64,000 nucleotides of DNA from Hypomyces perniciosus. Taxonomy: Eukaryota; Ascomycota; Sordariomycetes; Hypocreales; Hypocreaceae. A program made the position numbers and the translations under genes. This document shows positions 37,433 to 47,302 of this stretch, piece after piece. The stretch's first letter is position 1, and each line of letters begins with the position of its first letter. The notes under the pieces were generated by a model. That model worked only from the letters and a program-made list of their open reading frames with translations, was not told where the DNA came from and searched no databases. Location of the stretch: assembly GCA_008477525.1 (NCBI GenBank), contig SPDT01000005.1, forward strand, positions 2,046,001-2,110,000, in the 5' to 3' direction.

Positions 37433-37864
37433 TTAGCATACGCCATAACAACCATTGACCTTGTTCTCGCCGACGTAGTTGATGGTCAACATTCCATTCT
37501 TAATGTTGTTATCCCGCGGGAAAGTCACCGGAACACTCCCACACATTCCGCATCCATGGTTGTATAGAGCCTGTACGAGTGGCAGGACATCCTTTCCTTG
37601 TATGCTGCCACTATTTCCCTGCAAGAACAAACATGTGCTAATCCAGGTAGTACGCTTAACAGTCGTTTTTCCAGAATAGCATATAATATGCTCGCCATTC
37701 TTATACCAGCGATTTGGATCGATACGCTTGGCTGCTTGAACATAGTCGCCGACATTCATGTATATATGCGCCTCAGGGCAACGAGCATTTCCCTTGCAGT
37801 TAATGCCTTCTGCAGTTGCCCCGAGGGCAGTTGCGAGGAAAAGGGCTCCAATAGAAAGCTTCAT
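37433..37864 (-). CDS. Secreted KP4-like killer-toxin homologue
   Basis: This is a 143-residue single-exon protein with a clear signal peptide (about residues 1-18, basic start and hydrophobic Ala/Leu core). The mature part carries eight cysteines, at residues 23, 29, 62, 78, 105, 108, 139 and 143, and a GINCKG...CP start, a central RWYKNGEHIICY segment and a GCGMCGSVP stretch typical of the KP4 killer-toxin fold. KP4 was first described as a virus-encoded antifungal protein in Ustilago that blocks calcium channels; chromosomal homologues are known in ascomycetes. KP4 itself has ten cysteines, so one disulfide is probably missing. A CTAAC..TTAG immediately before the ATG suggests a 5' UTR intron. 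Whether it inhibits other fungi, or serves the host interaction, cannot be told from sequence. Confidence 0.8.
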   Translation of the reverse strand: MKLSIGALFLATALGATAEGINCKGNARCPEAHIYMNVGDYVQAAKRIDPNRWYKNGEHIICYSGKTTVKRTTWISTCLFLQGNSGSIQGKDVLPLVQALYNHGCGMCGSVPVTFPRDNNIKNGMLTINYVGENKVNGCYGVC

Positions 37865-39050
37865 CTAACATACAAAGTTAGTCATTAGAAGACAAAATTT
37901 CTATCATTTTGAAGCATACGGTTGATGGTAGTGTCTTTGGGTTAAAAAAGAAAGCTCGAGAACAAATGTCAAGATGGTGTGATGGACAAGAAAATGCCGG
38001 AATATGCTATTCATTGACCATTTTATAGACGAATGTTGACACACAAGGCCCACTTGGAAGATATCAAAAGGTCACCCGGGCTTACATTGAAACATTCGGG
38101 GTGAGCACAGCTCAGACTACCGTTTCCTACCTATTCAATGAGTTCGACCTAATCTGCATTAGAGGTTGACCAAGGTAAGAGGTGGAAAGCCTCCATGTCG
38201 GGGTTTTGCTTCTACCCGAGGCAATTCCTAACATTCTACTTCACTCACACCCTAATATCTATTAAAATCGTTTAAAAGTAGCTTATTATTAAATCTAGTT
38301 AGCCTTCATGTCTCTTTTTTTTTCAACTGGCCTGCAAATCTGTGTTAATATTGATCTTGGCAAATGTGGTATATTATTATACTGTTGATTTGAGAATGTA
38401 AGTGGTTTTAATAAACGCCGACAGCGACGGAGGGCATTCCTTAGCTCCGCATTCCTCCTACAAAAGTCACCGAGAACGGGAGAGCGAACGTAAGTTGATT
38501 GTATAAGATTACTTGCTGGATAGGGCAATTACTCAACAACTCCGACCGCGAATCCCGCCATGAACTGCCGTAATAACTAACTAGTATCCCGTAAAACATA
38601 TTACGAGTTTGAGACGTCTGTTTTGGTGAGGACTAGCATAAGTTCGTACAGTAAAGCGGTAACTAACACAACAGAGGCTTCACTGTTCAAGGGCGAGAAT
38701 ACTCGGCGGGTTGACCACACCGGGGCTGTATCCACAGCACTATTTCCTATGTTATGACAAAGGCCAGCTCCCGGTTTCCCCTAGACCTAGTTTTCCAGTT
38801 AGCTTCAATTAGGAGGATTCCTCGCGCATGACTGTTACACTCAACGCCTAGATCCGGCAGGTGTTTTATTCTGCAGTAGCCGCAGATCATCCCTTTTTGC
38901 CCAAATAGATAGGCACAACCCACAATCCCTAAGTAGACGGGCACAATAACTAGCACTGTGGAGTCTCCTACTCGTATTGTGTCCGTATACGAAGTACGTG
39001 TATTAATGTTGCAGTCCTGAATGTTTTATTAGCGTGTATGGACTTGAGCA
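37865..39050. other. Intergenic region, KP4-like promoter to transposon relic
   Basis: Apart from the TATA box, this 1.19 kb stretch shows only short ORFs without family pattern and one TACGAAGTACG motif near 38989. No gene is supported. Confidence 0.5.
38021..38027 (-). promoter_or_regulatory. TATA box of the KP4-like gene
   Basis: The minus strand reads CTATAAAATGG here, about 160 bp before the ATG at 37864. A canonical TATA box is uncommon in this window and suits a strongly regulated secreted protein. Confidence 0.55.
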
Positions 39051-39078
39051 CAGTAATAGTCCAAAAGTCTCCGACCAC
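39051..39078 (+). repeat. Left terminal inverted repeat of the Tc1/mariner relic
   Basis: It starts CAGTAATAGT and continues CCAAAAGTCTCCGACCAC. The inner 18 bases are the exact complement of the right repeat; the outer ten differ at about half of the positions. Confidence 0.85.
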
Positions 39079-39195
39079 CCCACCAAATTACACCAACCTT
39101 GTTTTTATACCATCATCTTTAAACACAATTTTCTCAATAACTAGCTATTCAAATTTAATTAAAATATATTCAAAATGTAGCCCTAGTCTAGCAGT

Positions 39196-40119
39196 TTAAT
39201 ATTTTGTATACCAACCCGTAGCACAAATAACAGCGCGTAGACGCTTGGGGAGTGACTCGATTAGGCCCCGAATCCGCTCCTGTGGAATAGCATCCCACGC
39301 AATCTTCGCGCAACGTATAAACTCTGCTTTATCTGCCTCATTGTTTTTTAAATTTCATAGATAAGGGAATAAAGTATGTATCTTCGCTTTAAGAGCTGCC
39401 CACGCGTGTTCAATGGGGTTCAGATCCGGCGAGTATGGGGCCAGATTCCTGCCCAGAACATAATAGAAATTAATGGTTTAATATAGTCTTTTAGATTCAC
39501 AAGGTCTTGATTGTACTTTTCATGTGGAAGCCGGAAGATAAAGGTATATGGGTTGCTTGATTTGTTCTGTGCGGAAGTCTCGTCTGAAAAGATTACCTAG
39601 ATTATATGTAAGTCAAAATTACCCTTTAACTTTAAATAGCTATACCCGCATTAATTCTTCGACTTTTAGAAGCCACTCGGGTGTAAAACGTAGCCGCTTC
39701 TCTGCTAATTCTTTTATGATCTTTAGCCTGTCGAGAGCTTTCCATTTGCGAGAGAAAACGCTATTGATAGCACGTTTAAGAGTTTGACGCGATATATATC
39801 CACCTGCTGCGTCAATTAAGGCACCCTAACTAATAGCGCGGTCTTTTTTAATTATTCGAGTAATATACTGTATCTCCGTTTACGTAAGTTTCTTTAGACG
39901 CCTAGATCTTGGCTTATTATTAAATGTGCGTTCAGTAATCCAGCGTTTGTTGATATCTAGGATAGTTGAATAAGTGGTGGAAAACTCGCGTGCAACAGAC
40001 CGTGATGATATTCCGGCCTATAACATTGTAACCATTGCAGCTTTTGATTTACGAGAAAACTCTTGATTACGTTAACTATTTCCCGATATTTAGGTACCAA
40101 AAGTACGTATTCTCGGCAT
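39196..40119 (-). pseudogene. Tc1/mariner transposase remnant (DDE), interrupted and internally deleted
   Basis: From an ATG at 40119 (MPRIRTFGT, then a stop) the minus strand can be followed in shifting frames with several stops. Recognisable pieces are FSDETS with the first catalytic Asp, RLPHEKYN, LISIMFWAGIW, and then directly YSPDLNPIEHAWAALK, which includes the third catalytic residue. The block with the second catalytic Asp is missing between WAGIW and the YSPDLNP motif. The C-terminus (IPQERIRGLIESLPKRL) is well kept. It is not functional. Confidence 0.85.
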
Positions 40120-40196
40120 CTTGATTAAAAGTTATGGTGATTTGAAAAAGGAGGGTTATTTTGGGTCGCGTTATGGTGTGACGCGGTCGCGTCTAA

Positions 40197-40224
40197 GTGG
40201 TCGGAGACTTTTGGTCACTGACTG
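40197..40224 (-). repeat. Right terminal inverted repeat of the Tc1/mariner relic
   Basis: Plus-strand GTGGTCGGAGACTTTTGG followed by TCACTGACTG mirrors the left repeat. It is followed directly by TA, the expected target-site dinucleotide. Confidence 0.85.
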
Positions 40225-41053
40225 TAATACTTTTATATACTACGAAGTACTACTCCGTATTACCCGTTGGTATGGTACTTAAGACAACACCCAGGCTTCA
40301 ATCCCTAACGCCGTATATTCTTTCGGGCCGACAAGAGAGGGTATAGGTAGCTGCTACTAGAACCAGTGGGCATAAATACTATGAGTAGTAGTAATGCCTG
40401 TTGTGTTCCGCGGCCAGATCTGATATGTAAGTTATGCGGCTGAACTGTGGTACTACTCCCAAAAATGGAGGCAGGAATCAGAACTTGACGGGATTACGTA
40501 TGTGCTTGAAGCACTACTATCCGCTAACATGTTACTAGTACCTTAGTAGTTGAAGTATCAAGTGTTTGTTATTGAGCCCGGACCGAGTTGCTACATATAC
40601 TCGTATAGTACTAGTACGGGGTACGGAGTATATTACGGAGGTGGTACGAAGTACGGAGTAGAGCCTCCAATATTTAGTGGACGCTGACGTCACTTTAAGC
40701 AGAGTAGTACCTTGATGGAGTTGCTTTAACCCCAACAAGTCCCCGGATTTTGACTACCTCTACGGAGTACTTCGTATGGGATTGGTAAAACTCTACTTCG
40801 TACTTCGTACCAAGACGAGAAAAGTTAAATCATTTCTTCGGAACATAGTCCGATGACTAAGAAACGACCCCTTCTGACCTGACCAATGGGTAATTCGGCA
40901 CAGAGCGCAAATCCTCCTTCTGCCCCTCCCATGATGCATCCCACTTCGTTTTTATCATCAATCTCCTACAGCTGCGATCTGCGACACGCGACACGCGACG
41001 ACCGGCACAGCGGAACCACACAATCCATTCGCCCACTATAAACGCAGTCCATC
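40225..41053. other. Intergenic region dense in TACGGAGTA-type motifs
   Basis: This 829 bp stretch upstream of the NMNAT-like gene has the densest set of TACGGAGTA/TACGAAGTA motifs in the window: 40241-40260, 40621-40661 and 40760-40810. A short GCGACAC tandem lies at 40979-40998. No gene is supported. Confidence 0.6.
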
Positions 41054-41931
41054 ATGGGCTCCTCAGCACCGACGGGCACGCCGGCCCCCTATACATTTCC
41101 CCACGACAAGCTAAATCGTCGCTTAAATCAGGCGAACAAGACCCCTTTGGTTCTTGTCGCTTGTGGGAGCTTTTCGCCTATTACCGTACTCCACTTGCAG
41201 CTCTTCGAATTGGCCGAGCGTTATATAGAGCGCACTGATTTTGAAGTGGTCGGCAAATATATGAGTCCATGCAGTGATACATATGGCAAAAGCTCCCTCG
41301 TTCCTGCGCACCACCGCATTAACATGTAAGTCGAGGCCCTCGTAACGCTGCTGATAAGATCCCATGGGGTCTTGCTAACTTCTAAGCTAGGTGCAGTTTG
41401 GCCATTGAAGAGCGAAGAAGCAATGTTATGATCGACGAGTGGGAGGCTCTACGCCGTGACAGTTCGGGGCGTCCTCTCTATACACCCACTGTTCATATCC
41501 TGCAGAGGCTTGACGAACAGGTAAATGATGTCCTCGGTGGCATCCAAACTCTGGACGGTACCTTCGTGAGAGCCAAGGTTGTACTGCTTATCGGCGCTGA
41601 CCTAGCCCTTACTATGGGTGATCCTAAGATATGGACACCCTCTGATATTGATGTGCTACTGGGCTATTATGGCGCCTTTATTGTTGAGAGGCCCACTCAA
41701 TGCGATATCCAGCAGGTTATAGAGCGCTTAAAGAAGTACCACGATAAGATCTGGGTAGTCCCTTCATTCGAGAATGACGTCTCCTCGACCAAGGTTCGGG
41801 CCCAAATACAGAACGGGGAGAGTGCATTGGATGTTCCCAAGTCAGTCTTCGAATACATCAAGTTACACCATCTATACCAGAAAGAACCTCTTAAAGACAG
41901 GTCTTCTGAGGATAATATAATGATAGATTAG
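41054..41931 (+). CDS. Nicotinamide mononucleotide adenylyltransferase-like protein
   Basis: Join(41054..41325, 41391..41931) gives 270 residues with a 65 bp intron. NMNATs make NAD from NMN and ATP. The nucleotide-binding motif CGSFSPITVLH (near residues 37-47) and the second motif SSTKVR (near residue 222) are both present, along with LLIGADLALTMGDPKIW and GYYGAFIVERP, which match the eukaryotic NMNAT pattern. Canonical fungal enzymes are usually longer and better conserved in the middle, so this may be a divergent second copy and not the main NMA1 gene. The ATG at 41054 precedes a short disordered start. No targeting signal is obvious. Confidence 0.8.
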
Positions 41932-42480
41932 GATATGATCCAACCACATTCACCTGTTGTATCGCATTGGTGACATCGGAGATGGGAGAGAACACGTCAG
42001 AGTCGCGACAAGTACGGATTGTGCCATTAGTCAGCGGCATCAATCGCTCACAATGGAAACACGGGTTCAGACTGTACTTACGAGTACTTTCTGGACCGAA
42101 ATCAGTTGCCCACGTCATGCGGCTCCAATTTGCAACCCCTGGCTGCCATTACTTGTCAGCATACCACACGAATAAAAGGTGCTTCTACTTGGAAGAGTTT
42201 TGCAACTGGATTCTGGCTCATCAAAAAGCAAATAGACAGGTCCGGTTAATCCCTTAACCGGTGATGGAAGACAGAAAGATGGCCCCTGAGCACCGTGTCG
42301 TATATCAAGCAATGAGAGAGTACTGCTGTAAGCCAAAGGCGATCAACACAGCATGGAACTTGAAAATGGATTTTCAATTTTTTTTTTGACATCAAATGAG
42401 ACACGTATTATTATTATTAACGCAACTAAAGCAGTGAATCTCTTTTTTGGGTCTTACACGAACCATTGTAAGAATAGCTC
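41932..42480. other. Convergent intergenic region, NMNAT-like / ferroportin
   Basis: This 549 bp stretch between two 3' ends has poly-T near 42380-42388. No gene or clear terminator structure is visible. Confidence 0.5.
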
Positions 42481-44184
42481 TCACATATCAGACCCAGAGA
42501 TTATTCGCTCAATGCCCCTGTTATGCTCCCTTTGCTTCCCTTTTTGACTCCGTAAAAGTCCCGTCAATGCTTCCAAATGCAAGAGATGGCCTCTGCGCAA
42601 ATACACAAAAAATGTATACGCCAAACTTGCCGAGGCAACGGCCAGAACAGAAATGAGCGATGGCCATTTGAACTGATCGGGGCGAAAGAATAGGATGGTC
42701 GACGCATAGGCGAGGAGCTCGAAGGCATTTTGCCAGGCAGCCTCAATGGAGGAGAATGCACCACAGCTCTCGGCCTCCACTTCCTGATAATGTAATCAGC
42801 ATCGGTGTTTCTAGAGAACGGTGTTATAGAATCCGGACCTACCTCTTGAACGATCAACTGGACACATAAGTCGAACCCACGGAGCCCCAGACGGCTAAGT
42901 ATAGTGCCTCCAACGAGGCCACTTGCCGAGACGAGAGGGTTGCCTTCAAAAATCCAAAATATAGCAATCCCCGCAAAAAGCATGATAACTTGCCAGCTAC
43001 TAAGCCAAAGACCTGCTCTAACTACTCCAATGCGCCCCATCAGCCAAGGCGCAGTCCAAGTCGCCAGCACTTCGAACACCACACTCAAGGTCCTGGCAAT
43101 TCCTACTTGCGTCGAACTGTAGCCAGCTGAGAGAAGGTACGTGACCATCTGACCAGCAAAGCTGAGAACTGTAAGGTAAAGCATAGTGCCAGCTATGGAA
43201 GGAAGGAATGCGCGATGTTTGAAGTAAGAGGAAAAATCGTGAATGGATTTTTTGACGAGGGCACCCAGGCGCCGGCAGATGCTGTTGGTAGAAGCATCAA
43301 GGGGCTGAGAGGACCGGATATCCTGCTTTGCCTCCTGCAGCTTTGGAACATCGAAGTAAACTCTAGCAATAGCAAAGTACTCGATGACGACTGATGCTGC
43401 ATTCATAGCAAAGTTAACAATGATGGCTATTTCGGATGAATAGCCATCAATCAATGCAATGAAGAGTGGGCCGAGGAGTTTGCAGAGCAGATCAATGCGT
43501 CGCATCTGCGCGTTCATGACCTGCAATGCTTCTGGATCTCTTTCTGCAATAACCACAACCTATTGATAACATGAGCCTGAGTACGGCATGATTCATCTTG
43601 GACCTCGCTTACCCAATCTTTTTCGACGGAGATAAGGTTCATAATTGAACATAACTTCTCAATACAGGCAAAGATCGTAACCAGTGAGAGTATTACTGTC
43701 CTCCCGCCTGTTCCAAGCGGCAATTGAACAGCAAGGACATAGAAGATAGCGCAAGACCCAGCGACTACAAGTCGCTGAAACACTGCGAAAGTATTAACGA
43801 GAGCAGCTGTTGCGCGACTGCGATTCAATACTCACCAATAGACACCCGAACAACTTGGAGGCGATCTACGCTGTCGATATACAGTCCAATCACTGGCGCC
43901 AAAATAATGGCTGCTAGGCTGCGGATGAGCGCATATAGTGACATTGGCAGTAAAGTGCCTGGGAAAATGGTTGCCAAGTACAGTACGGCTCCGAACTCAA
44001 AGACCCTGGAGTTCCAAGTTGAAAGGAAGTGCGATACATAAAGTCGCCGCACAATTGCGATTGGCACGGCATTATGGTGTATGGAGTCGTGGATGCTGCC
44101 CTCATCGTCATTGCTCCTCTGCGCGAGCAAGGGACCGTGTTCGTCGTGAGCACGCTCCTCGTAATTATGCATACTGGGCCCCAT
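42481..44184 (-). CDS. Ferroportin-type (SLC40A) iron exporter
   Basis: The model is complement(42481..42783, 42843..43559, 43613..43782, 43836..44184), 512 residues, in phase at three introns (53, 53 and 59 bp). Ferroportin signatures are VSHFLSTWNSRVFEFGAVLY in the first membrane segment, then IEKLCSIMNLISVEKDW, NAQMRRIDLLCKLLGPLFIALIDG, and VQEEVEAESCGAFSSIEAA. The protein is rich in paired membrane helices, with a polar N-terminus of about 45 residues. The family exports ferrous iron from the cytosol (plasma or organelle membrane in fungi, not known here). The first acceptor was taken at 43783, since the next AG would break frame. Confidence 0.9.
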
Positions 44185-44307
44185 GGTGCTATTCAGAAGA
44201 GCTCACAGCAATAAAGTAACAGCAATTCATTCCTCTGGCAATCAAACAGGAGAATGCTGAGAGGCACAGAACAGACACCCAGTCTTAATTCCACTCAGCA
44301 ATAGTGC

Positions 44308-44316
44308 ATATATATA
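44308..44316 (-). promoter_or_regulatory. TATA-like element upstream of the ferroportin gene
   Basis: A TATATATA run lies about 125-130 bp before the ATG at 44184. It is AT-rich enough to act as a TATA box, but this is placement evidence only. Confidence 0.4.
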
Positions 44317-44717
44317 GTGTATTTTAAAGAAATCGTCCGATTCGGGTCCAACAGTCCCGAAGAACCTGCTCCACTCCCCCCCCCCCATTTATTTTGCAGG
44401 TCGAAGTCTCTGGCAGAGTGGCCGAACTACTAAGCGTGATGGTCACTGGCCGCCGATCTTCGTTGAAAATAGCTTGGTCTATCTCCAGAAGTCGTTTAGA
44501 GCCAGCACAATATCCTGCTCGGTTTGGCTCGCGATCTCTCTTAGTGTTCAATGTTAGCTTCCATTCTATATCCCGACAGTCAACGCCACAGATGGCTGTC
44601 CTCTTTGGGAAGGTTGCAGGCTGCGCCGCTGGCTAGACTCAGCTGGGCTTAGGTGGCAAGCCGGCGTCGGGATATTGTAAAGCTGAGAGTAGTTTGCTTT
44701 ATCATCGCTGATCCAAT

Positions 44718-44776
44718 AGTTGCTATTGTAGTTGCTATTGTAGTTGTAGTTGTAGTTGTAGGTGTAGGTGCTGTAG
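44718..44776. repeat. Triplet-rich microsatellite (GTAGTT/GTTGTA)
   Basis: Imperfect tandem triplets (two TTGCTATTGTAG units, then GTTGTA units) occupy about 58 bp in the ferroportin/kinase intergenic region. Confidence 0.75.
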
Positions 44777-45307
44777 TCTTCTTCTTAACTCATAATTAAG
44801 GTAATGTCATAAAAAGGACAAGTCTCGAACCGCTCTGCTGCTGCCCTCAGTAAAATCTAAGTTATAGAGGATACTGTATTATGTTTATCGCCTTGCTTGA
44901 TATATAGTATAGGTATAGTTTTTTATATCCTTTATAAGACCTTATACTGTCTATAATGCAAGTACCTACAAGTACCGCCTCGTACCTGTGTACGAAGTAA
45001 AGAAGACGCCTATTTCGCTCCTAACTGTACTGCTTTTTTGTCTCTTCCGTCTCGCTTTCTACGTCGAGTTAGCTAGACTTACACATCTCCCTTTGTCGCA
45101 TAGCACGATCAAAACGACAAAGGCCCTTGGAACAGAGTGCATCCTTGCCTGTATCTTACATCACTGAAATGCTATACAACGTCGATCACAAATTATCATG
45201 ACTTTGTGGCGGGCAGTAACAAGAAGGCCTCCTCGTCCAGGACCACTACTCTCTGTCCCCTCGTCTTCATCTTCATATCTCCAGCGCCACATGCTGATGG
45301 CTTCATC

Positions 45308-46800
45308 ATGGACACCAGCAGTGTTGCCAGCAGGCTGGGGCTATTTTCTACAGCGCGTCCACGGTCGGAACCGCGAACGTTCCCTTCCCAAGGGTTTCAT
45401 GTGATCGATAAAGATCAGCCCCTTGAGGAGGAGGGAATGCCAGAATATAAGCCCGAACACTTCTATCCAGTCCGCTTAGGTGAGGTATTCAATGACAGGT
45501 TCCAGACTGTGGCCAAACTGGGCTACGGTTCGTCCTCCACCATATGGCTTGCCCGTGACCTTCAGTGAGTACCTCGTGAAGTTGGATACAAGGGTTCGTT
45601 GACCATCGAGTGCAGCGATCACCAATACGTGGCCCTCAAGATCTACATACACAACTCTGTTCACCACGGCGAGCTGCCTTTCTACCAGCACTTGGACAAG
45701 GTCCTGCCCAGCAAACATTTGGGTGCTGGAAACACCAGAAAGCTCCTAGACTCCTTTGAGGTCACCGGGCCCCATGGGAAACACATCGCGCTAGTTCTCC
45801 AGGTTTCCCAAATGAGTCTCCGTGACATGGATCTGGTGTTCATGAAGGGCCGCGGGTTTGATGAGAATTTCGTCAAGAGTGCCATCAAAGAGCTCCTTGA
45901 GGCTCTCGATTTTCTGCACACAGAGGTGCAGGCAGTGCACACTGGTAGGCTGCCATTCTTTCTCTCCTCATTCGTGTACATATCCACCCCAGCGCGCCAC
46001 GAGTTGGCTTAATGCTAAATGGAAATCCCAAAAAAATTAGATGTCCATCCGGGTAACCTACTCCTTGGCTTAGAAGACAACTCTCTTTTCAAGGGCCTGG
46101 AAGATACCGAGTTCACAAACCCTGTCGCTCGCAAAGAATCCGCAGACCGAACCATATACAGCTCCCGCCTCATGAAGCCGAAGGTTGGGCCCCTTCTTCT
46201 CTCCGATTTTGGAGAAGCTAGACTGGGACCTGGCCCTCATGCTGGTGACATCATGCCTATCATGTATCGAGCCCCTGAGACGCTCCTGTGGATTCAATGG
46301 AGTTACCCGGTTGATATATGGAGCGTTGGACTCACTGTAAGTCGAGCAACAGCTGGCATCGCATTTCCCTTGTCAAGATGCTTACCACCAATATCTAGGC
46401 ATGGGATCTCCTTGAAGGAAGGACTCTGTTTAGCGCCCGCAAAGAAGACGGGAGCTTTTCAGACGGTGTACATTTCTCTGAACTCATTGCCGCGCTGGGA
46501 CCACCGCCATCTGAGCTCTTGGATCGGCATCGCAAGAGAGCACTCGAGTACTGGGATGAAAACGGTACGTGTATCAATATGTCACGTTTCGATCCGAGGG
46601 ATTACTGACTATTTCCCCCTCTTATAGGAAACTGGGGCGAGTTTTTCCCTATTCCAACCGAAAAGACCTTGGAGGCGGCCGAAACCAAGTTGAAAGAAAA
46701 CACAAAATTCCTTCAGTTCGTACGGAGAGCTCTTACTTGGGACCCTAGCAAACGCCCAACTGCCAAGGAGCTGTTGCAGGACCCATGGTTGGCAGGTTAG
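45308..46800 (+). CDS. SRPK-like serine/threonine protein kinase
   Basis: Join(45308..45564, 45616..45944, 46041..46336, 46399..46564, 46628..46800) gives about 406 residues, all phases consistent. Kinase motifs are the Gly loop LGYGSSSTIW, VALKIY with the ATP-binding Lys, HTDVHPGN as the catalytic loop (His-Thr-Asp in place of the usual HRD, typical of SRPK kinases), SDFGEA, and YRAPETLL. SRPK kinases phosphorylate Arg/Ser-rich proteins; this subgroup is expanded in filamentous fungi, with unclear targets. The N-terminus is uncertain. The segment FSTARPRSEPRTFP has in-frame ATG support only at 45308, while an ATG at 45198 in another frame opens an Arg-rich, mitochondrial-presequence-like start. 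A missed intron or frameshift near 45290 may join them. Confidence 0.85.
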
Positions 46801-47302
46801 ATTTTATGGGATGTCTCTTACACATGACGACCTTGCGCGTGTTGTACTGTATAGTAATAATCGGGGGATAGGGCGAGATCTCCTCTCCATTTCGGCGCCT
46901 TGTCGCTCATCAATCGCAACCTTGCATATCGAGAAGCTCTTGCACCGAGAATTGTGACTTAAAAGTACTTATGCAGCAAAATGTCATGAATATACTTTGT
47001 ACAGTGGATATATTTCGATATGCTGGACACGTGTGCATGCATACGCGTGACGTGTTCGTTTGTGTGCTCTTCACCAATCTCCACGGTTTGGGCAGCTTTC
47101 CCCTTTATCCCTTTCTATGAGATCGTCAGTGTTGTGATTCCCTCACAAGATATACGAGTTAGAGTTTCTCCCCGTAAAGTAAGATGACATTTTAGTTAGC
47201 CTTCCACCACGTTTGCTACATGAGCATCGAATAGTCCTACTCGCTTCACTCTCATCTACTTGATCCTATTCCCTGAAACGCCAACCAACACCCCAAGTCG
47301 CC
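46801..47302. other. Intergenic region, kinase 3' / F-box gene 5'
   Basis: This 502 bp stretch between tandem plus-strand genes should contain the F-box gene promoter. No distinct motif is visible. Confidence 0.5.

Larger units (their letters stand above)
39051..40224 (-). mobile_element. Degenerate Tc1/mariner-type DNA transposon with terminal inverted repeats
   Basis: The element is about 1174 bp, bounded by inverted repeats of about 28 bp (39051-39078 and 40197-40224) sharing CCAAAAGTCTCCGACCAC exactly. The right flank has the TA expected of the family's target duplication; the left flank reads CA, so that copy has probably mutated. Inside, on the minus strand, is a decayed transposase. 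Complete fungal elements of this kind are nearer 1.8 kb, so part of the middle has been lost. It cannot move by its own product. Confidence 0.85.
44185..45197. other. Divergent intergenic region, ferroportin / SRPK-like kinase
   Basis: This 1.0 kb stretch between divergent genes contains a poly-C run (44378-44387), a GTAGTT triplet-rich tract (44718-44776) and one TACGAAGTA at 44992. A single TTATCAT (44698-44704), a GATA-type core, is too little to claim iron regulation. Confidence 0.5.

Noticed and set aside
44698..44704. GATA-type site upstream of the ferroportin gene
   Set aside because: A single TTATCAT core is expected by chance in this length of DNA and is far from the start codon.
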